Shown one piece after another: positions 55,767 through 64,000 of a stretch of 64,000 bases of DNA (positions within the stretch are counted from its first letter, which is position 1; the number at the start of each line of letters is the position of its first letter). Source of the stretch: Shinisaurus crocodilurus (taxonomy: Eukaryota > Chordata > Lepidosauria > Squamata > Shinisauridae); the NCBI GenBank assembly GCA_021292165.1, contig CM037883.1:8943434-9007433 (forward strand), written 5' to 3'. The notes below the pieces were generated by a model. It was not told the DNA's origin. It searched no databases and was given only the letters and a program-made list of their open reading frames with translations. A program made the translations under genes and the position numbers.

Positions 55767-56090
55767 TTATTTATTTATTTATTTATTACATTTCTATACC
55801 GCCTTTCTGCTAAGGCACCCAAAGTGGTTTACAATGTTTAAATACTCAAACAAACGTTACCCCCCCCCCCCAACCAAACATACACCAGGTCTCTCAGGCC
55901 AACTGAAGGCTTTTTCTGGAGCTGCTGGTACAATCTCCCTGGCCTGGACTTCTCTTCTGCCATCCCTCAGGGCACACAGGTCTTAAATAGCCCCAGGGAA
56001 GGTGGGGAGGGGCTGCCCCAACAGTCCTCTCAGGCCAGTGATGGTCGTTTCAGGAGCTGATGGCATTTGCTCCCGGGCCTGGGCTTCTCA
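55767..56090 (-). mobile_element. LINE- or SINE-like tail fragment
   Basis: The minus strand ends in (AAAT)n and a complement of CCACTTTGGGTGCC / GGCGGTATAGAAATG, the tail type of L2 and L2-dependent SINEs. The part further in (CAGGCCAGTGATGGTCG) is not recognised. Confidence 0.5.
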
Positions 56091-56159
56091 AGTGACTGGG
56101 TAAATCCTGACCAAAAATGAACTGAAAACAAATTTCTCATACATCCCGAGATTAAAAAT

Positions 56160-56390
56160 ATAATAATTAAAATAAAAAACATGGCTTTTCAGGTGGGAAT
56201 ATGGGGTGGGTTAGGGGTTTATTTTTTTAAAAAATATATTGTTTTAATTGTGTTTTATTTGTGTTTTAATGGTGTTCTAATGGTGTTTTATTGAATTTTA
56301 CTCTGATTGTGCTTCGCCCAGGGTGGCCGGGTGACCAGCCAGATGGGCGATTTAAAAATATAATAAATAAAATAAATTAATAATAAATTA
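56160..56390 (+). mobile_element. L2 LINE 3' end
   Basis: ATGGCTTTTCAGGTGGG, CCCAGGGTGGCCGGGTGACC, CAGCCAGATGGGCGAT and an (AAT)-rich tail. Same subfamily as 23344-23585 and 63181-63328. Confidence 0.8.
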
Positions 56391-56824
56391 AGCCTTCATG
56401 CATATAGCCATACTACCAAAGGCATCCATGCGATCTGGAACCTTAATCATGCATGATTCTAGATCATTTGCCTATGAAAGGCAGCTTACATGACATCAGG
56501 AACAGGCCAGGCTAGTTGGCGTAGCTCCATACCCTTCTCGCATGTTGATTAAACATTTGGGCATTTCTTCTGGATGTGACTCTTGTCAGAGCAAATTGGC
56601 AGCTTGGAGCTGTCCAAGGTTCTGCTCTTCCAATCTGATATTACCTTCTTCTGCCTGGCTGCTTGTCTAATTGACCAAGCAATGTATAGCTGCTGTACAT
56701 TTAACAACCTATTGATGGAACTACACTACATGTACCCCAGGAAAAACAACAGCAAAACAAAACAAACAAACAGAACATCTTGCCCTATAGCCTACCAGTT
56801 ATAATCGGGAGAGATCATTGCTTG
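56391..56824. other. Unassigned
   Basis: No gene or repeat recognised. Sequence before the L2 below. Confidence 0.4.
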
Positions 56825-57816
56825 AAATTCCTTAGGTGGTTTTGCTCATACGGGGATATCCTAATTAACTGAAACTCAATCCAGATAAGATGGAGGTACT
56901 GTTGTTAGTGGGTGGTGGTTCATCTGCCTGGCTAAGTGATATTCAACCAGTTCTGGATGGGGTTGCACTCCCCCTGAAGGATCAGGTTCGTAGTTTGGGG
57001 GTGCTCTTGAATCCACAACTGTCACTCAAGGCACAGGTGAACTTGGTGGCATGGAGCACCTTTTATCAGCTTAGGCTGATATACCAACTACGTCCTTATC
57101 TGGACAGAGATAGCCTAGCTACAGTTATCCATGCTCTGGTAACCTCTCGTTTGCATTACTGCAATGCATTATACGTGGCGCTGCCTTTGAAAACTGTCCG
57201 GAAACTTCAGCTGGTCCAAAATAGGGCAGCGAGATTGTTAACAGGGACTGGCCGATGAGAACATATTATGCCAGTACTTTCTCATCTGCACTGGCTGCAA
57301 GTCTGTTTCCACTTCCAGGCCCGATTCAAAGTGCTGGTGCTAACATTTAAAGCCCTGGCTTGGGGCCAGGGTATCTGAAGGATCGTCTCCTCCCATATGT
57401 ACCTGCCCGGACACTAAGTTCTGCATCAGCGGTCCTTCTCTGAGAGCCCCTGCCAAAGGAAGTGAGGCAGGTGGCTACCAGGAGGAGGGCCTTTTTTGCT
57501 GTGGCACCCCGGTTATGGAATGAGCTCCCCAAAGAGGTTCGCCTGGCGCCTACTTTGTATTCTTTCCGGTGCCAGGTGAAGACCTTTCTGTTCTCCCAGG
57601 CATTTTAATCATTTGAATCATCTTAATCATTTTAATCTTGTAATTGTTTTTAATTCCATTATTGTAGCTGCTGCTGCTAGCTCTGTGGTTTGTTTTTAAT
57701 CTGTGGTTTTTAATTTTATATTTTATATTGTATTTTATGATTTTAACTGTTGTAAACCACCCAGAGAGCTTTGGCTATTGGGTGGTATAAAAATGTATTA
57801 AATAAATGAATAAACT
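56825..57816 (+). mobile_element. L2 LINE, 5'-truncated, longest copy here
   Basis: It runs from inside the RT region (see the pseudogene entry) through C-terminal coding remnants (GCACCCCGGTTATGGAATG, TGCCAGGTGAAGACCTTTC) to the tail AGAGAGCTTTGGCTATTGG, a GGTATAAAAATG-type motif and (AAAT)n. It is the best reference for the many L2 tails in the window. Decayed, but only by a few stops. Confidence 0.88.
56890..57258 (+). pseudogene. L2 reverse transcriptase C-terminal part
   Basis: An open stretch of 122 codons with LGVLLNPQLSLKAQVN (residues 37-52), VIHALVTSRLHYCNALYVAL (79-98) and LQLVQNRAARLLTG, the standard L2 sequence downstream of the RT active site. The catalytic YADD lies upstream and is missing. 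A stop at 57256 ends it, and the frame continues only as scattered remnants. Confidence 0.85.
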
Positions 57817-58390
57817 TTTGAATTTGCTTAATTCACCAACAGCTCTGCTTCTCTGCATTTTTGTACCTCTCCCCCATCAAAGGCTGCTGACCTTTTCCAG
57901 TCACACAGCTTTGTTTTCCATTTTGCAAAAAAAGGAGGGATGATGGGAAAAGAGCAACATTCAGTTGAATGCTGACAGTTAAGAAAAATGGGGCAATAGG
58001 CATAATGCTTTTGAATTTCAGCAGCATGTGACTTGTAAACTAAAGGAGAGAGAGAGAAAGTTAATAAATACACATTGAGTGAGTGGAAGCTGAGACTCAG
58101 TTGACAGTAACCTTTATGATGTTCCAATCTCCTTATCTAGCGGAACCCTATTCTAACTCTCATAAAGCCAATGGGCAGGATATAGTGAAGTCAATCCTAT
58201 TGACTTCAAGAAGAATTTTGCCACTTGCAATAAAGGTTCCATGTCTGTTTTGCAGACAAATGACTTCATCATTTCCATGCCTCTTTCCTCCAGACAAGCA
58301 AGGCTTTCTTGTAAGGTTGTTATTTTCAATCTCAGCACAATGAAGCAGAGGAATTATCCAGAGAAATATAATCCTTGCACAACTCCCATT
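57817..58390. other. Unassigned, apparently single copy
   Basis: No gene or repeat recognised. Confidence 0.4.
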
Positions 58391-58785
58391 TAGGGATGGA
58401 TGAAGGAATTATATTTGAGATTCCCAGGATTCTCTGAATTGTCTTCCCACTTGTCTCACGCCTGATTCCTGTTTGCGCTTGTGATCATGGCTTGCTGTGC
58501 ATGAACTGGAAAATTGCTCAAATCAGGCAGCAAGCGAATGGGAGATTTGCACAAATCTCCCCAAATTGACTAAAGTGGGGTGGATTCAGTCTACAGAGGA
58601 AATCTGTGGAAATTAGGAAATGTGTGCAAATCAAACTGGGAATCAGAAATCAGACAAATGCGAGCACGTGTTCAACAAGTTGAAAATATTTTTAATCGAT
58701 GTGTGCTTGCAGTTGCATTCAGAGTTTTCAACGGGGCATGCTCACATGTTTTGTGAGCAAAAACAAAATTCTCAGACATCCAAAG
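58391..58785. mobile_element. hAT-like element
   Basis: It starts TAGGGATGGATGAAGG. The interior matches 4417-4839 and 11780-12100: GCGAATGGGAGATTTGCAC, AACGGGGCATGCTCACATG, AGCAAAAACAAAATTCTC. Right end decayed, no duplication readable. Confidence 0.65.
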
Positions 58786-59230
58786 GCATCCCTTTGGAAT
58801 TAATTTGGTCAATGGCATTTTTCAAATGATGAGAGCAAAGTGGGGAACCTTAGGCAGGTAGAGAGGTCCATGCATATATCTGTGCATTATCATACCTTGG
58901 GCAGCTGGCAGCTGAATGTATGAACTTTTATGGTATGTGAGTGTTGAACAAGTTCTATGTGTAGAATTAGAACTATCATGGCACATTCACACAAGTTATC
59001 ATCTGATGGTGGCAGTCATCAAGTCAGTAATACCTACATGTAAAAGTCACCCCACAAGTGTTGGTCAATGAGTTGAAGCACATGCATGGATCAGCCTGAG
59101 GAGAGAGCAACAGCAGAGGAAAGCAGTTACATTCAAACTTTTCTTTTGTGGGCTTCAGAAGTAAAAGAAGGCCACTTTGCAGAATTTTCTCTGAATATTC
59201 TTGTACTGGGAGTCGCGGAAGACGGCGAGG
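58786..59230. other. Unassigned
   Basis: No gene or repeat recognised. Confidence 0.4.
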
Positions 59231-59976
59231 AGTACAGGAGTGTTTTTTGTTTTTTTTAAATTTTATTTATATTTTTAAATGAACACACATACAGAAAAAC
59301 AACAACAACATAAGCCTACAAATCATAAAGTCCAAGTGCACCCGTTACCCCGGGGCCAAAACAAGTTCTATCCACATAATCCATTATTAATCTATATTCC
59401 AAAATACATCATATCATGACATGGCTTACTCCCTTTTCCCTTTACTAAAACATAATCTAAAAATGGTCCCCATATATCCTTAAAATTATTTTTCTTTAAT
59501 TGTCCCTTTTTACATTTAATACTACATGTTAGTTTATCATTCAAAATGATATCCCACACCTCTTTATACCATTCTGTAATTAAATACTGATGTCAAACTT
59601 TCCAATTCCTTGGTATCAGTAATCTCCCTGCTGTTAATAAACTTACAATTAATTCCTTTTTCTCTTGTGAGCATAGAAGTTTCTCCGTTATTGATAACAA
59701 TGCTAATTTTGGACAGACCTCCAAATTAATGCCGATAATTTCTGAAATTTCTACAAAAAAAATATTCCAAATATCCAATACGCTTTTACAACTCCACCAC
59801 ATATGAGCATAAGTACCAAGTTCCTGACATCCTCTCCAACACAATGAAGCACAATTACTGTCTATTTTATTTAATCTTACTGGAGTCAAATACCATCTCC
59901 AAATAGTTTTTTAAAAATTCTCTTTTATCCTTACTGACATATTTCTTAATATACGTCTGCCCAGTACAGGAGTGTT
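59231..59976 (-). mobile_element. L1 LINE, 5'-truncated, with 14-bp target duplication
   Basis: AGTACAGGAGTGTT is exact at 59231-59244 and 59963-59976. The L1 between them (59245-59962) is on the minus strand with its A-rich 3' tail next to the left duplication. It encodes the end of ORF2. The host sequence reads through when the insertion is removed. Confidence 0.9.
59593..59889 (-). pseudogene. L1 ORF2 C-terminal remnant
   Basis: 99 codons with CWRGCQELGTYAHMWWSC, the L1 cysteine-rich C-terminal motif with its WWSC hallmark, then a tail ending GRLLIPRNWKV. No endonuclease or RT part remains. Confidence 0.85.
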
Positions 59977-60583
59977 GTACAGGTTTGCTTTAAGAAAGCT
60001 AATCAGCAAACGGCCTTGGATACTTGGCTGCTTGCCAAGCTGATGCAATCAAGAGCAACTCACCCGGGTGTGACCTGGCTGCTGGCCAGAAGGATGACAC
60101 TGCAAACAGCACAGGTGCTGACAGTTAAGCACGAGGTCTGCAATCCAAGAAGCGTGGTGCTATCTAAGAAGAGCAAGTGCAGACGGAGGGTGTGGTGGTC
60201 GTTAATGACGGTTGGTTGGTTGTGTGTGAAGTACTGAAGAACTGGAAGGAGCGAGGAGGAGCAGAGGACGCTGTGCAGAGAGCCTTTCAGAAGCCCAATG
60301 TGGAAACCCAATACCCAGGCAGAGAGCTGCTGGACTTAGCATTCGGGTTGGTTGAACAGTGACTGTGCTGCTAAGGGGTGGGATTTCCACCAGGGAACTG
60401 GGAGGAAGAGAGCATTGTTGTACTTGTGGCTCGACTTTACAATAAACATGTTTGGCTTTGACTTCCTGGAGGAGTATTTATTATGGTCAGAAAATCCCTC
60501 AAAGAACCTTTGCCAATCCCTTTTGGGGATCCTGTGGCAAAACAATTCTGCACCTTTTTTCTAGTGGTGGGCACCAGTCCCCA
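59977..60583. other. Unclassified
   Basis: Continues the host sequence of the L1. Moderately GC-rich with an AATAAA signal at about 60441. Short frames only. It may be an old retroelement, but I recognise no family. Confidence 0.3.
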
Positions 60584-60606
60584 TGCATGCATGCATGCAC
60601 GCACGC
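60584..60606 (+). repeat. (GCAT)n/(GCAC)n microsatellite
   Basis: About four ATGC units then ACGC units. Confidence 0.85.
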
Positions 60607-61049
60607 AGCCCTGGAACAATGGTAGATCTGGGGCATTGTGGAGGATTCAAAATGTTGGGGGAGAGGGGAGAAGCCATACTTCTGTCACTGCTGTTGGTAG
60701 ACCCACCCATGAGAAACAATTGGAGAATTGCTCCTCCCGTTGGAGAAATTTGATGTAATCCTCCCACCCTCCCTCAGTTTCTCTGCTGACAAATATGGAT
60801 GATAATTTTGTCAGACCATTTGTGCACAGCTCTAGTTCACCTTGGGGAGGAGAAGGAAAGAGCCCTTTCCCCAAATCTCTGCATGTGTGGGAGTGAGTCT
60901 ATGGGCAAAGTCAGTATTGCCAGCTCTTTGGCCATTGCTTAGTTGAAAACAACAAGAAGAAGATGGCCTTGGTTCAAAAGCAGTTGCTGGCCAGCAGCCT
61001 CCACATTCTGAAATAAATCCGGGATACATTGTGTGAATCTACACATTGT
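60607..61049. other. Unassigned, partly repeat-like
   Basis: The palindromic phrase around GAATTGCTCCTCCCG (about 60725-60740) resembles 14750-14790. No gene seen. Confidence 0.35.
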
Positions 61050-61560
61050 GTGACTCAAATAGTATATTGAATGCTTTTGCAGTGGTTGGGAATCTTTCTA
61101 TTACTGAGTTATCAATAACTCTTTAGAATACTGCTCCATCGGGTGACCTGTTCCTTGACCCCAAACTGCTGTACTGACTCTTTAGCTCTATACCATCTAT
61201 AGCTCCGCTCCGGCATTCTCTGTTTCATCTCAGGAACGAACAACCAAGCAGAATGTGGGAGGAGGTCGATGCACTGAGCTTTTACAATTGCAGAGGGCAC
61301 ACATTCGAGGAAAACAACCGCTTCGCTAGACTGAATTAAATCATTTGGTTCATAATATAATATTTTCCCAGGCTGACAAATGAGATTGCTGTGTGCTGAG
61401 CATTCTCTGAGGTTGTGTAAGAGAGTTGTTGGTGTGCCTTCTTTGTGTAGTCTTGTTGAATAACAATAATCCATGCTGCTATCTCTATGGTGATGACATT
61501 ACTGTATACTATGTGGTAGGATCATGAGCTATCCAAGGTTGTTTTATCATTGTTATTATG
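61050..61560. other. Single-copy stretch with a 120-codon frame
   Basis: No repeat family recognised. On the minus strand 61112-61474 is open for 120 codons from an ATG, but the protein has no domain I know and no recognisable splice context. Sequence texture (GAATTAAATCATTTGG, TTTACAATTGCAG) would also fit a conserved non-coding element. Coding status unproven. Confidence 0.35.
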
Positions 61561-62574
61561 GGGAGGTTTTGTTCCAAAACCTGGAACAAAACAAACAAAA
61601 AATACCACAAGATCCTTTCTACTAATTTGCAGATAAGCTGGTGAGCCTCAGGCCCAAAATGTGAGAATTGTACAAAAATTGCTCCACGGACATATTTATA
61701 GCTAAGTAGGGTCTTGAATTAAAGATAGGTCAGTATTTGTCAATGAGCTTAGCAGATATAGCACATGGCTCATAGACTTCCAGTGTGAAACATTTGAGTC
61801 AGACACTCAAGAGAAGTGCTCTTTCCTTTCGGTCTGATGTCAACCTATATATTAGGTCCGGGATAATGGGGATATCTATTTAATGAAGGCATCTATTTCC
61901 TGATAAACCCAAAAATACCTCTCAGGGAAAATCATCTACTTCTTTATACACCCTCCAATGCTGCATTTTTAGTAGAGAAGAAATCCACTTGGGTTGGAGA
62001 TGTACAACCTGCCCTCAGCCCTGAGGGATTTTGTGGGTCTCATCCTCGGAACACTTTGAGAATTTTATTTAAAAGGTGGCATAACTGCGCCTAGAGGAGC
62101 AACGGATGAACCCGTCGATTTCAGTTTCTGTCTGTTTCTCATTCTCTTTCCAATTTACACACAATTTGTTTCGAACCTTGAGAATGTTGACGGTCTTCAG
62201 TTTGATTCAACCTGAACGTTGAGATTTTCTTTAATCACTTTGCCTGAAAAATTTCCAACATATGCATTGCTAACGTTATTTCCATTAATATATCCATTTT
62301 AGGGTGCACTTCTCCCTACACTCCCCCCCCCCTTGGTATATATGCTTTGATTGGAGAACTCCATTACAAAAGCTGGAGAAGTGCAACTTTCACAGAAGAA
62401 CTCAGTCTTGATTTGTGAATTGGTTCAAAAGTGAAAAAAATTAGGTACGTTCACATTAAAATGTGAGCCAAACGAATTTATCCCCCATTCCTACTAGGAT
62501 TTCCTTATCCCTGACTGGTCATAACCAAACAGGTTTGTTACGGCAATGTTAGCCTTGTAGAAATCCATCGTCAG
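61561..62574. other. Unassigned
   Basis: No gene seen. The part 62080-62500 has phrases of the TAGGGATG-ended hAT relics (GGGTGCACTTCTCCC, then CCCCCATTCCTACTAGG at the end). Confidence 0.4.
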
Positions 62575-63015
62575 GCACAATCCAGTGGGGATGCATGTAA
62601 GCCTCTGAACTCAGAGGATTATGAGCATCCTATACAGGGTGGGACGAGTGTGGAGGTGATCTTTGCCTCCTCCCACCCTGAAAGTCAGCTAGACAGCTGA
62701 TTTTGGCTATCTAGCTGTGGCACTACAGATGGGGAAGGAAAGAGGCTGCAGCAACATCAGGGTGTGTCATATCCTGGCAGCCCCAGTCTACTCCCCTCCC
62801 TGCCCCCAAGAACACCCCCTTTACCCCCTCTCTGAGGTTGGTCTTACAACCTCAGAGAAGCAGCTAGCACAGTTCTTTCCACACCAGCTGTGAGGGGCAG
62901 AGGGGATCCGAGCATGGATCCCCATCTCCGATGTCGGAGCTCTTTTCCGACCTTGGATCTGGGAATCCAAAGAATCCTATGGCCCCCTAGACAGTGTCTA
63001 GTGGCCATAGGATCG
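62575..63015 (-). repeat. GGCACAATCC-ended repeat family, copy 4 of 4
   Basis: It starts CAGGCACAATCCAGTGGGG and ends GGCCATAGGATCGCTC. Shared blocks with copies 2 and 3: TGAACTCAGAGGATTATGAG, CCTCAGAGAAGCAGC, GGATCCGAGCATGGATCC. Confidence 0.7.
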
Positions 63016-63135
63016 CTCTGTTATTATATTCTCTTATTCCAAGCATAGACAGACAGAAATGAATTTAGAGGTGTGAGATCATTACATGGAGCCTTATTTT
63101 CTGACTACCCACAACAGTTGGATTATTGTGCCCTG

Positions 63136-63180
63136 TATATTATATTATATTATATTATATTATATTATATTATATTATTT
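63136..63180 (+). repeat. (ATATT)n microsatellite
   Basis: About nine pentanucleotide units. Confidence 0.95.
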
Positions 63181-63328
63181 ATTTATTTATGGGGTGGGCT
63201 AAGATTTTAAAATTTTATACTGTTTTAAATGTATTTTATCCTGTTTTTATTTTGTGTACATCACCCAGGGTGGCTGGTTTGCTGGCCAGATGGGCGATAA
63301 ATAAATGTAAATAAATAAATAAATAAAT
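63181..63328 (+). mobile_element. L2 LINE 3' tail
   Basis: ATCACCCAGGGTGGCTGG, TGGCCAGATGGGCGATAAAT and an (AAAT)n tail. Same subfamily as 23344 and 56160. Confidence 0.8.
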
Positions 63329-63728
63329 ATTTGTTTCAGAAACTCACATTTTGGCTTTAAATCACAGAACTTGTTTCCAGAAATGTTCAGATACTTACAA
63401 CCATCCAATTCCAGTGCTGATTTCTGCTACCTGCTCACAGCAGGTTCACTGCTTATTGCAGTACATATTACATCGCATACACTGTCCATTAAATTGGTCA
63501 TCTCCAACCCAGCTCTATTTAAAAACATGCAGGACATCTAAAAGCTTAAACCATTAAGAGAGCAATTGTATGGTCCTGGGAGAGCGTCCCAGGAGCCATA
63601 GGATTCTTCAGGTTCCTCCCTCCAAGATATCCTGACTGAGCTATCAGTTGTAGCCTTGTAGGGCCATTCTTCCAGCCAGTATTTCAGCCAGGGCCTGGCT
63701 TCACTGTGCATAGACTTTACCAGTTGGG
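63329..63728. other. Unassigned
   Basis: No gene seen. The phrase GAGCAATTGTATGGTCC at about 63560 and CCATAGGATTC at 63596 recall the ends of the GGCACAATCC family, as a short remnant. Confidence 0.35.
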
Positions 63729-63729
63729 A

Positions 63730-63762
<33 letters not shown>

Positions 63763-63782
63763 ATTATGATTATTATTATTTA
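63729..63782 (+). repeat. (TTG)n(ATT)n microsatellite
   Basis: About nine TTG units then ATT-type units, adjoining the 3' end of a minus-strand L2. Confidence 0.9.
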
Positions 63783-64000
63783 CAGTATTTGTATACCACT
63801 CCATATCTAAGTAGATACCGGAGTGGAGAACAATAAAAAGATAAAAACTGATAAAAGAAACAAAAACAATACATTGGTCACAAGTTAACATTAAAATGGT
63901 GGTTGGACAGCAGGGAAGGCTTCCCGGAACAAGGAGGTCTTCAGCAGGTGCTGAAAGCAGCACAATGTCGGAGCCTGCCTGACCTTCAGAGGCAGGGAGT
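63783..64000 (-). mobile_element. L2-type LINE 3' fragment, cut by the window end
   Basis: Minus-strand match to 17468-18035 (TATTTGTATACCACTCC, AACAAGGAGGTCTTCAGCAG, GCCTGACCTTCAGAGGCAG). It continues beyond the window. Confidence 0.75.

Larger units (their letters stand above)
54926..56150. mobile_element. hAT-like element with two inserts
   Basis: It matches the 10830-12110 family: GTGTGAATCAGCAAAACTC, CATTTTTCAAATGTACGCAT, and after the inserts GAATCACATTGCAAGCTC and TTCTCATACATCC (about 56134-56146). The two gaps hold a GC-rich hAT (55343-55716) and a minus-strand LINE-like tail (55767-56090). Left boundary uncertain. Confidence 0.6.

Overview
The window reads as repeat-rich intergenic DNA of a squamate reptile, more likely a lizard than a snake. 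The evidence is the mixture of repeat lineages: CR1, L2 and L1 LINEs together with an RTE-like LINE, MIR-like and tRNA-derived SINEs, many short hAT elements, the squamate-typical repeat with the motif CTGGGAGTAA, and very dense microsatellites. I saw no BovB LINE and no Sauria SINE. Species cannot be fixed from the sequence. I found no host protein-coding exon, no functional tRNA or rRNA gene and no CRISPR. Every long reading frame with recognisable protein similarity belongs to a retrotransposon.

Layout. 0-10 kb: hAT elements, a tRNA SINE split by a hAT, an L2 split by a hAT, and a CR1 copy with reverse-transcriptase sequence (7.3-8.5 kb). 10-22 kb: hAT-like relics, L2 pieces, and a GGCACAATCC-ended repeat family with three of its four copies here. 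22-30 kb: a 5S rRNA-headed SINE, an AT-rich single-copy stretch (22.6-23.3 kb), L2 copies, and a CR1 nested in a CR1. 30-38 kb: a large fold-back element, an L1 with clean target duplication that carries a GC-rich insert, a second 5S-headed SINE, and CR1 tails. 38-48 kb: hAT elements with readable 8-bp duplications, and a composite palindromic element (39.9-41.2 kb) with four tandem units that holds a young LINE fragment. 48-52 kb: the most notable feature, a young RTE-like LINE on the minus strand whose frame is open from its truncation point to its stop, inserted into an older CR1. 52-64 kb: mostly unassigned sequence with a GC-rich hAT, an L2 carrying part of its coding region, an L1 with a 14-bp target duplication, a single-copy stretch with a 120-codon frame (61.1-61.5 kb) and further L2 tails.

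The elements form dependence groups. SINEs share 3' ends with L2 (MIR-like) or with CR1 (5S-headed SINE and a chimeric repeat). Many short hAT elements carry terminal repeats and 8-bp duplications, but no hAT transposase gene was recognised, so their enzyme must come from elsewhere. Nesting gives a relative order of insertion: old CR1 and L2 first, hAT elements into L2 and SINE copies, and the RTE-like LINE among the latest. All identities and boundaries were read by eye and are approximate unless a target duplication is stated.
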